From positions 1 through 24,828 of the forward strand of contig JAJTCL010000018.1 of the NCBI GenBank assembly GCA_021323255.1: DNA of 24,828 nt, written 5' to 3'. This document shows positions 7,741 to 14,689 of the stretch, piece after piece. Position 1 is the stretch's first letter. Each line of letters begins with the position of its first letter. This DNA is from Propionibacteriaceae bacterium (GTDB lineage Bacteria > Actinomycetota > Actinomycetes > Propionibacteriales > Propionibacteriaceae). The notes beneath the pieces were generated by a model. It had not been told where the DNA came from. It searched no databases and worked only from the letters and a program-made list of their open reading frames with translations. A program made the translations under genes and the position numbers.

Positions 7741-8517
7741 TCACAGCGTTGCAAGGTAGAACGAAAGCCCGAAACCCGCGGCAGTACTCAGCGCCACGGT
7801 AGGACCGCCGTGCTCATAGGCCTCCGGCATGATCGTGTCCGCCAGCGCAGCAAGGACAGCACCTGCGGCGAAGGCCAGAGGCAGCGACAGCGTTTCCGGT
7901 GTTGCGCTCGCCAGCGGCCCGGCGCCGATGACCACGGCGAAAACCAGCAGCACGGCGCAGATCGTCCAGATTCCCAGGATGAAAGCGTTGGAGCGGCCTT
8001 GCGCGCGCATCGAGGCGCTACCCACCAACGCCTCGGGAAAGTTGGCGGCAAAGATGGCCGCGAGGAGTGCAATGCCGCCGGTGCCTTCAGTAAGAGAAAC
8101 ACCGAGTACCAGGTTCTCAGGAATTCCGTCCAGGGTTGCCGCGGCCAGCAGTGCCAGTCCGGCCGAGCCGCTGACAGATGCCGGGGAGGGAGCTTCCTCC
8201 ACCGCCGCGGCATCGGTGTCGAGTTTCTCGCTGCCATGATCATCTTTACGGTGGCCTTCTGCCATCCGGTCCAGTCCCAAGCTGACCAACGTGAAAACAA
8301 CCGCTCCCACCGCCAGGCCAACAGCCGCTCGCCAAATGCCGCCTTGCTCGTAGGAGTCTTCGAACATCTCGAAGCTGAGTGCCGTGATCAGGGCACCAGC
8401 GGCAAATGCAAGCATGCCCGCCAGTACCCGCTTCGGAAACTGCACGCGTGCACCGACCAGCGCACCCAGGATCAAGGCGCTGGAAGCAATGGCGCCGAAG
8501 ATGATCGCCTCAACCAT
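7741..8517 (-). CDS. ZIP family divalent metal transporter (258 aa)
   Basis: A polytopic membrane protein with about eight hydrophobic segments, matching the ZIP (ZupT-like) family that moves zinc, iron or manganese into the cytoplasm. The two family hallmarks are visible: DGIPENLVLG in the fourth segment and ANFPEALVGS in the fifth, equivalent to the HNxPEG metal-site helices. The fourth-segment histidine is replaced by aspartate. A hydrophilic loop between segments three and four (EGHRKDDHGSE) carries two histidines and several acidic residues and may bind metal. The ATG at 8517 is preferred over a TTG three codons upstream because MVEAIIFGAI begins directly at the first membrane segment. 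Metal specificity cannot be told from sequence. The antiporter upstream is on the same strand. Confidence 0.87.
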   Translation of the reverse strand: MVEAIIFGAIASSALILGALVGARVQFPKRVLAGMLAFAAGALITALSFEMFEDSYEQGGIWRAAVGLAVGAVVFTLVSLGLDRMAEGHRKDDHGSEKLDTDAAAVEEAPSPASVSGSAGLALLAAATLDGIPENLVLGVSLTEGTGGIALLAAIFAANFPEALVGSASMRAQGRSNAFILGIWTICAVLLVFAVVIGAGPLASATPETLSLPLAFAAGAVLAALADTIMPEAYEHGGPTVALSTAAGFGLSFYLATL

Positions 8518-8676
8518 GCGCACCAACTACCCACGCTTGGCGGCAACCACGCACTGTCGGAGCTGCGGGCTACGTCCGGAATCCCCAGCCAAAGAAGGGC
8601 TGCCTCCTTACCGGAGACGAGCAGTGTTCAGCCGCCGTGATCACTCGCCTCAGCAGGCTTGGCATCGTTGAGGATC

Positions 8677-9834
8677 TCATCTGGTGCCGGGCGACTTTGA
8701 CCACCATCCAGCAGGGTCGCCGTCATCGGGAGGAGCAATACGGTGATCGCACCGTCCACTTCTCACCGCGACCGAGGTGACCGCGACGATGATGGGCAGG
8801 CCGGTCGCGCCGTAGAGCGCGATGCGAAGGCTGTCTTGTTTGGTGAAGATCCGCGGACCGCCAGGGGGATCCCGCTCGAGCCAACTCGCAAGGAAGATCG
8901 GGCCACCCCGCACGATCATGATCAGTACCACGAATGCGAGCAGGGCGATCGGCTGTGCGGCCAGCGCGCTGGGATCGATCGCCATGCCCGAGGTGATGAA
9001 GAAGATCGGAATGAGAAGGCCGAAGGCCAACCCGTCCAGCTTGTTTTCCAGCGACTCGTCGCCCTCCGGAAGAGCGCGCCGCAGGACAAACCCGGCAGCG
9101 AAGGCGCCAAGAACGACGTCAAGATCGAAGACGATCGCCAGCACCCCCAACCCGACCAGCAACAGCACCACCAAGCGCACCGTGGTCTGGGCGGTTGTCT
9201 CCGATCCCCTCTTGATCACTGAGTACAGGCTCGATCCGGGTCGCAGCCGTGTTGAGGCCATGGCCACTGCCACTGCCACCGCCCCGAAGACTGCGAGCAC
9301 AACAATTGCCTCGAACGACCCACCCGTGCCCAGCAGCAGCGCCATCGCGACGACAGGGCCGAGCTCACCGACCGCTCCATGATTGAGTACGGCCTTCCCG
9401 ACCCGGGTGTTCAGCAAGCCGCCATCCTTCAGAATCGGTAGCAGCAAGCCCAATGCTGTTGAGATCATCGCAATCGCGACGGCGGATCGTGCTGAGACAA
9501 CGCCGAGGAAGTCCAACAACAAGATCAGCCCGAAAGCCAGCGCGAAACAGATCAACCACGTGACAAACGCACGCCGGCCGCCGCGCCCGGTGAGCTCCTT
9601 CACTTCGATCTCGTAGCTCGCCAGGAGGAACAACATTCCCAGCCCCAGCTCGCGTAGCGCCTCGATACCCCCGTCGAGCTCCGCCAGGTCAAGGACTTTC
9701 GGGCCGATGATCACTCCGAACACCAGCAGCAGGACGACCTCTGGTACCAATCGGCGTGGCACTACACCAGCCAGCAGCGGAGCAACCACGGCACAGAGGA
9801 CTATCCAGAACAACGACGCGGCAGTTGCCTCCAT
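8677..9834 (-). CDS. Cation:proton antiporter (CPA2/KefB-like), 3' end frameshifted
   Basis: A membrane protein with about ten to twelve hydrophobic helices of the Na+/H+ exchanger family (PF00999). The helix LNHGAVGELGPVVAMALLL carries the GExGP motif I recall for one actinobacterial branch, and later helices include GAFAAGFVLRR and FITSGMAIDPSAL. The start is firm: AAAGGAGGGG precedes ATG 9834. The last 22 residues, after TSVAV (about 8770), are not family-like. Another frame from about 8765 reads DGAITVLLLPMTATLLDGG and ends at a TGA at 8628-8630, which looks like the genuine last helix and tail. The gene therefore carries a frameshift, probably with a small deletion, and its product loses part of the final helix. 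It may be a pseudogene or a sequencing error; the body is otherwise intact. Confidence 0.8.
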   Translation of the reverse strand: MEATAASLFWIVLCAVVAPLLAGVVPRRLVPEVVLLLVFGVIIGPKVLDLAELDGGIEALRELGLGMLFLLASYEIEVKELTGRGGRRAFVTWLICFALAFGLILLLDFLGVVSARSAVAIAMISTALGLLLPILKDGGLLNTRVGKAVLNHGAVGELGPVVAMALLLGTGGSFEAIVVLAVFGAVAVAVAMASTRLRPGSSLYSVIKRGSETTAQTTVRLVVLLLVGLGVLAIVFDLDVVLGAFAAGFVLRRALPEGDESLENKLDGLAFGLLIPIFFITSGMAIDPSALAAQPIALLAFVVLIMIVRGGPIFLASWLERDPPGGPRIFTKQDSLRIALYGATGLPIIVAVTSVAVRSGRCDHRIAPPDDGDPAGWWSKSPGTR

Positions 9835-9864
9835 CGCCCCTCCTTTGTGAGGCCAGACCGACTC

Positions 9865-10893
9865 CTACGATCGGAGGTCAATGACGACTTTGTGCGCGGT
9901 GGGGTCGGAAGCCAGAGCCTCCAAGGCTTTGCCGTAGTCGTCGAGAGGGAATTTGTGGCTGATGATGCCGTCGGTGCGTGCCCGTCCGGTGCGCAGGGCG
10001 GAGATGGCAGCGGCAAAGGAGGTCATCTCCGCGTACGAGCCCTTGATCGTGATCTCTCGGCGGAAGAGCTCGAACGGGCTGATCGAGAGCCGCTCATCTG
10101 GCCGGGTGACGCCGTAGACCAAGACGGTGCCGCCGTTGCGGGTCAGCGGAACGCAGATATTGCCGACCGCGGTGGTACCGGTGGCCTCGACCACCACGTC
10201 GTAGCCATCACCAGTGGGCGACGCGGCGCGCAACCGGTCGATGTTCTGAGCAGGATCCTTGGTCATGGAAACGGTGGAGTCCACACCAAGCCCGGCGGCC
10301 GTCTCGAGCTTGAACGGGACAATGTCGCCGACGGTGACCGATGTCGCCCCGCCACTGCCGATGAGCTGAGCCAGCAGCAGGCCAGTCGGGCCGGCGCCGA
10401 TCACCAGAGCGCTACCGCCTGGACGCTGGCCGAGCGTTTCGAGTCCATGCATCGCGCAAGCAGTGGGTTCGGCGAACACGGCTGTGTCTGATTCGAGGCC
10501 GTCCACCGAGAACACCTGCCGATGATCAGCGCTGGCGTACTCGGCGAAGAACCCGGGCCGATGGACGCCCATACCCTCAGTGTTGGCACACCGAACCAGC
10601 TGGCCAGCAAGGCAATATTCGCAGTGGCCGCAGTAGATGTTCGGGTTGACCGTGACGCGCTGCCCAGGCTGAAAGCGCGTGACCTCGGTGCCGACCTCCT
10701 CGATCTCGCCGATCGTCTCGTGCCCCGGCGTGAGCGGATAGACGCCGATGTACGTCCCGTGGTGCAAGTGCACATCGGTGCCACAAACGCCGGACTGGTG
10801 CACCTTGATCAGCACGTCCAGCGGTCCGACCGGCGGCATCGGCACGTCGGTGACGGCAAAGTCGCCGGGTGCTTGGTAACGGACGGCCTTCAT
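9865..10893 (-). CDS. Zinc-binding dehydrogenase, polyol-type MDR (342 aa)
   Basis: A medium-chain zinc dehydrogenase resembling sorbitol, arabitol or butanediol dehydrogenases. The catalytic zinc ligands are C37 (GVCGTD) and H58-E59 (GHE). The structural zinc cluster is complete: C88, C91, C94 and C102 in CGHCEYCLAGQLVRC. The Rossmann motif ALVIGAGPTGLLLAQL lies in the middle. The start ATG overlaps the stop of the upstream kinase fusion as ATGA, so the two are translationally coupled. It is the last gene of the operon SDR, two-kinase fusion, MDR. The setting implies oxidation of a sugar alcohol or diol to a ketose with NAD(P). The exact substrate is not evident, and sorbitol-type and 2,3-butanediol-type enzymes look alike at this level. 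Confidence 0.88.
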   Translation of the reverse strand: MKAVRYQAPGDFAVTDVPMPPVGPLDVLIKVHQSGVCGTDVHLHHGTYIGVYPLTPGHETIGEIEEVGTEVTRFQPGQRVTVNPNIYCGHCEYCLAGQLVRCANTEGMGVHRPGFFAEYASADHRQVFSVDGLESDTAVFAEPTACAMHGLETLGQRPGGSALVIGAGPTGLLLAQLIGSGGATSVTVGDIVPFKLETAAGLGVDSTVSMTKDPAQNIDRLRAASPTGDGYDVVVEATGTTAVGNICVPLTRNGGTVLVYGVTRPDERLSISPFELFRREITIKGSYAEMTSFAAAISALRTGRARTDGIISHKFPLDDYGKALEALASDPTAHKVVIDLRS

Positions 10894-12479
10894 GACTCCG
10901 CCATCGTAATGACGAGATCAGCTCGTGGCATGCACTGCGCGATCAGGACAGCGTTGGCCTGGTCGGTGGTGCGAGCCCAGGCGTCCGCCTGTTCATGATT
11001 CATACCGTGCCGTTGGTGGCGATAGGTCAGCCGCTGCAGGCGGGTCGCCTCGTCGATCTGCAGGTACCAACTCTCGTCCAGTAGTGGCGCCACGCCGGCC
11101 CAGCCACCTAGCTCGGTCAACAGATAGTTGCCCTCGGTCACGATCAGGGGCACCTCACGGCGGATCGGCAGTGCCGAGCCGATGGACTCATCGACGTCAC
11201 GATTGAAGTCCGGGGCGTGCACAATCTCCTCCTCTTGGTCTCGGAGCCGTCGGAGCAGGTGGACATAACCGTCAGCATCGAAGGTGTCCCAAGCGCCCTT
11301 GCGTCCCCGGCGTCGCCAGGTGATCAAGGTGTGATTGCTCAGGTGGAAGCCATCCATCGGAACAAATGCGGCAAGATCAGAACCGAGCCTGGCAATCAGG
11401 TCCTGCGCGACTTTGGATTTTCCGGCACCGGGGGCTCCGGTGATGCCGAGCAAGTGCCGCTGACCGGGCACAGCCAGCGCGCGGGCACGCTCCACAAGAT
11501 CAGCAAGGCTCAGCGTGACCTCCTGTGGAGCTCGCGGAGATAGCGCTGCGAGGTTTCGGCGGCGGGGTGGTTCGGCGCCAGCGCGGGTACAGGTGTCGGC
11601 GGCAACCAGGCACGCCGTCTCCAACAATTCGGTCAAACCAGCGGCGTCCAAGGACTGCAAGGCCCCGCGGGCCAGCAGGCGCCGCTCATGCAGATGGGCA
11701 AGGGCGCCGGACATGAACGCGTCTCCGGCACCGACGGTGTCCACTACTGCGACCGACGGAGTCGCGACGCTCGCCGCTGCCACCGGCGTACTCGCGCTGG
11801 CCCCTTCCTCGCCGTGGGTGACGATCACGAGCAGGACGCCAGCAGCATGCCAGCCCGCCACGACTTTGTCGTGGGGACGATCCGGATACAGCCAGGACAG
11901 ATCTTCCGCGCTCAGCTTCACGATGTCGACCAGTGGCAGCCAGCCCTCGAAACGGTGCAGGTACGCCTCGCGATCCTTGATCAATCCCGGGCGGACGTTC
12001 GGATCCAGGCTGATCACTCGGCGTCCAGCTTCAGCTCGCATCAACCCCTCGAGTGTGGAAGCCACCGGCTCGAGGGCCAGAGCTATCGAGCCCAGGTGGA
12101 GTGCTGCTCCAGTCGGCAGCGGCCTGAGATGTTCTGGCAACAGTCCACGATCAGCCGCCCCGACAGCATGGAAGGAATAAGTGGCCTGGCCGTCACGCAG
12201 GTGAACAGCAGCCAGCGTGGTCAGATCGTCGGTGTCGACAAAATAGCCGCCCTGCACGCCGGAGACGGCCAGATGGGTGCGCAGCATCTGCCCAAAAGCG
12301 TCGCTGGACAGCCGGGCGAGAAAGGCCGTCGGTACACCGAGGCGGCCCAGGCCAACGGCAATATTGAGGCACGACCCACCGGGATGAGGCTCATATGCGA
12401 GGTGCCCGCGAACCGTCGTAGTCGGTGTCAGGTCGATGAGGGCGTCACCCGCGACCACGACAGCCGGGTCGGCCGTCAT
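10890..12479 (-). CDS. Two-kinase fusion: PfkB sugar kinase plus P-loop kinase (529 aa)
   Basis: Two kinases in one chain. Residues about 5-310 are a PfkB/ribokinase-type sugar kinase: GGSCLNIAVGLGRLG near the N-terminus, SLDPNVRPGL in the middle, and the signature DTVGAGDAFMSGAL (247-260) with catalytic D253. Residues about 325-529 are a P-loop kinase of the uridine-kinase/phosphoribulokinase/pantothenate-kinase group: Walker A GAPGAGKS (348-355), PMDGFHLSN, and VTEGNYLL. Stand-alone relatives of the second half occur in sugar operons as 'nucleoside/nucleotide kinase family' proteins. The start is ATG 12479, 22 bp after the SDR stop; the longer frame overlaps the SDR gene. It is coupled to the downstream dehydrogenase by ATGA. 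Two phosphorylations of one sugar, or of two intermediates, are plausible. Substrates are unknown. Confidence 0.87.
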   Translation of the reverse strand: MTADPAVVVAGDALIDLTPTTTVRGHLAYEPHPGGSCLNIAVGLGRLGVPTAFLARLSSDAFGQMLRTHLAVSGVQGGYFVDTDDLTTLAAVHLRDGQATYSFHAVGAADRGLLPEHLRPLPTGAALHLGSIALALEPVASTLEGLMRAEAGRRVISLDPNVRPGLIKDREAYLHRFEGWLPLVDIVKLSAEDLSWLYPDRPHDKVVAGWHAAGVLLVIVTHGEEGASASTPVAAASVATPSVAVVDTVGAGDAFMSGALAHLHERRLLARGALQSLDAAGLTELLETACLVAADTCTRAGAEPPRRRNLAALSPRAPQEVTLSLADLVERARALAVPGQRHLLGITGAPGAGKSKVAQDLIARLGSDLAAFVPMDGFHLSNHTLITWRRRGRKGAWDTFDADGYVHLLRRLRDQEEEIVHAPDFNRDVDESIGSALPIRREVPLIVTEGNYLLTELGGWAGVAPLLDESWYLQIDEATRLQRLTYRHQRHGMNHEQADAWARTTDQANAVLIAQCMPRADLVITMAES

Positions 12480-12501
12480 GCTGCGGTCCCGCGTCGGAGC
12501 G

Positions 12502-13281
12502 TCATGAAAACCACATCCCTCCGTCGACGACGATCGATTGTCCGGTGATGTAGCCCGCGTCCGGTGAGGCGAGGAACGCCACAACGCCAGCCACATCGTC
12601 AGGAGTCTCCAGCCGACCCAGCGGTATCGCGGCGACCATGCCGGCCATTTCCGAACCCAGTTCGGTACCTCGACGCCGGGTCATCTCCGCATCGATGCCT
12701 TCCCACATCGGCGTATGCACAACACCTGGGCTGTAGACGTTGACCGTGATCTGGTGTGGAGCGAGTTCCTGCGCGACCGATTGGCTCAAGCCGCGTACGC
12801 CGAACTTCGACGCGGAGTACGCCCCCTGCCACTTCCCTCCTCGATGCGCCGCGACGGAGGCGGCGCCGATGAGCCGACCGCCGCGGCCCTGGGTGATCAT
12901 CTGGCGGGCCGCCGAGTAGTAGCAGTGGAACACGCCCTTGAGGTTTACGTCCATGATCAGCTGCCACTGTTCGGCCGTGGTCTCCAGCAGCGGCGCAGTA
13001 ATTGCGACGCCGGCGTTCGCCACCATGACATCCACCCCGCCGAAGTGCTCGACATGGGCGGCCACCGCCGCCTCCACACTTGCCGCGTCAGACACGTCCA
13101 CCGAAAGGCCGAGAGCCATCTCAGGGCCGCCCAGGCCGGCGACCACCGCGTCCACTTGATCTTTCGAGGACGACAGGTCAGCCACGGTTACGCCCAAGCC
13201 ATCTGCCGAGAGCCGCTCGGCGATCGCTCTGCCGATTCCGCGCGCGGCGCCTGTCACGAAAGCGGATCGGCTGGGGGTCAT
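12502..13281 (-). CDS. SDR family NAD(P)-dependent dehydrogenase (259 aa)
   Basis: A classical short-chain dehydrogenase. The cofactor motif TGAARGIGRAIA is near the N-terminus, followed by NAGV (the NNAG-equivalent strand). The catalytic Ser is in GAASVAAHRG, and the catalytic Tyr and Lys in YSASK. The C-terminal GYITGQSIVVDGGMW segment is typical of the sorbitol/acetoin/3-oxoacyl reductase branch. Start ATG 13281 follows CAGGAGCTGTC, a good ribosome binding site. It is the first gene of the minus-strand operon and is divergent from the E2-E1 operon across 100 bp. It likely performs one of two oxidation steps on a polyol or acyloin; the downstream MDR enzyme may handle another carbon or stereoisomer. 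Confidence 0.9.
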   Translation of the reverse strand: MTPSRSAFVTGAARGIGRAIAERLSADGLGVTVADLSSSKDQVDAVVAGLGGPEMALGLSVDVSDAASVEAAVAAHVEHFGGVDVMVANAGVAITAPLLETTAEQWQLIMDVNLKGVFHCYYSAARQMITQGRGGRLIGAASVAAHRGGKWQGAYSASKFGVRGLSQSVAQELAPHQITVNVYSPGVVHTPMWEGIDAEMTRRRGTELGSEMAGMVAAIPLGRLETPDDVAGVVAFLASPDAGYITGQSIVVDGGMWFS

Positions 13282-13312
13282 GACAGCTCCTGTCTGCACC
13301 TATGAGTACATT

Positions 13313-13359
13313 GCGCTCTCAGGAGTTAAGGTACTGGCGCGCATTTCTCACCTGAGCGC
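13313..13359. promoter_or_regulatory. Imperfect inverted repeat in divergent SDR/E2 spacer
   Basis: GCGCTCTCAGG (13313-13323) and CCTGAGCGC (13351-13359) are inverted copies, differing by a two-base insertion in the left arm. They sit in the 100-bp region that must hold the promoters of both divergent operons. A regulator binding both half-sites could coordinate the two. No strong -10 or -35 hexamers could be fixed. Confidence 0.3.
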
Positions 13360-13381
13360 TTCCCTCACTCAGTGGAGGAGC

Positions 13382-14656
13382 ATGGCTACCGACGTTCGCG
13401 TACCCACTACCGGAAATGCCGGCGAGGACGCCCTCGTCCTGGAGTGGAATGTCACAGAGGGCACCGACGTCGCGGCAGGGGAGATCCTGGTCACGTTGGA
13501 GACGGCCAAGGCCACTATCAATGTCGAGGCGCCGATCAGCGGGCAGGTACTGAAAACCTTCTACGCGGCTGGCGACGAGGTTGGAGAACATGAGGTTCTC
13601 GCGGTGCTGGGCGAGCCAGGTGAGCTGCTTCCGCCTGACGGTTCCTCGGCAGGTCCAGCAGCGGATGAGGATGACATGGGCACGACATCACCGGCCTACC
13701 CGACGCCTGCCGCGATCGCCACTCAGCCGAGGGGCGGCGCCGAGACGGACGGGCGTATCCAACCACCCGCCCGGCGCCATTCGGCATCGCCACGAGCGCG
13801 AAGGCTGGCAGACGAGTTCGGGATTGATCTCACCTCGCTCTCCGGCACCGGACCGATGGGCCGCATCATCATTGCTGATGTTGTGGCCGCCAAAGAGGGG
13901 GCAAGCGCTGAGGCGACGCCAGCGCAGCAGACGATGCCGACTCAGCCGACTCTCGACCAGAGCGCCGGTGCCCCGGCCGCGGAGTTCACTGTGCTTCCGG
14001 TACGAGGTGCGCGCAAGATCACAGCGCAGCGGATGCATGACTCGCTGTTGGACAGCGCGCAACTGACACTGACCCGATATGCCAAGGCGAAGGCGCTTCT
14101 CAGGTACGCCAGACGCCTACGGCGAGTAACTGATAGCACCTCCCGGCCTCGGATTGGTATGAACGACTTGATCATGTTTGCGACCGCGCGTGCGGTTGCT
14201 CAGCACCCCGCAGCCAACTCCTGGTTCCACTGGGATGAGATCACACAGTTCGAGCGGGTCAACCTCGGCTTTGCCGTGGACACCGGACAGGCACTCCTGG
14301 TCCCGGTCATTCGATCCGCTGACACCATGACGCTCTCAGAGCTGTCCCAGGCGGCCCGCGCGCTCCTCGATCGGGCACGCTCCGGAGCCTTGACCCCGGA
14401 GGAGATGGACGGCGGAACTTTCACGGTGTCCAACCTCGGCGGCCTAGGAATCCACTGGTTCACGCCGGTGCTCAATCCGCCTCAAACCGGCATCCTGGGC
14501 GTCGGAGCCGTACACCAGAGTGATCGGACCGCGCCTAGTCTTCTTCCGCTGTCGCTGACTTTCGATCACAGAGCCATTGACGGAGCAGCTGCAGCGAGAT
14601 TGCTGGCCGATATCGCGGGCTGCATCGAAACTGTCGACGTGCTCTCAGCGCTGTGA
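13382..14656 (+). CDS. 2-oxo acid dehydrogenase complex E2, lipoyl acyltransferase (424 aa)
   Basis: Dihydrolipoamide acyltransferase, the core of a 2-oxo acid or acyloin dehydrogenase complex; it passes the acyl group from E1 to CoA. Domains: one lipoyl domain (1-80) with lipoyl-lysine K43 in LETAKATI, an Ala/Pro-rich linker, a peripheral-subunit-binding domain (about 135-168: SPRARRLADEFGIDL, GTGPMGRI) that holds E1 or E3, a second linker, and the catalytic domain (about 202-424) ending in DHRAIDG (395-401) with H396 and D400. The start follows GTGGAGGAGC; an in-frame extension to 13280 reads back into the SDR promoter and is rejected. It lies 33 bp before the E1 gene. Lipoyl-lysine context ETAKA rather than the common ETDKA is a minor variation. 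Substrate specificity depends on E1. Confidence 0.9.
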   Translation: MATDVRVPTTGNAGEDALVLEWNVTEGTDVAAGEILVTLETAKATINVEAPISGQVLKTFYAAGDEVGEHEVLAVLGEPGELLPPDGSSAGPAADEDDMGTTSPAYPTPAAIATQPRGGAETDGRIQPPARRHSASPRARRLADEFGIDLTSLSGTGPMGRIIIADVVAAKEGASAEATPAQQTMPTQPTLDQSAGAPAAEFTVLPVRGARKITAQRMHDSLLDSAQLTLTRYAKAKALLRYARRLRRVTDSTSRPRIGMNDLIMFATARAVAQHPAANSWFHWDEITQFERVNLGFAVDTGQALLVPVIRSADTMTLSELSQAARALLDRARSGALTPEEMDGGTFTVSNLGGLGIHWFTPVLNPPQTGILGVGAVHQSDRTAPSLLPLSLTFDHRAIDGAAAARLLADIAGCIETVDVLSAL

Positions 14657-14689
14657 CCGTTCCCTACCCGCCTGAAGGACCACGCAGAC

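Noticed and set aside
9847..10491. 214-aa plus-strand frame opposite the zinc dehydrogenase
   Set aside because: Antisense shadow of a gene with all expected catalytic and zinc residues.
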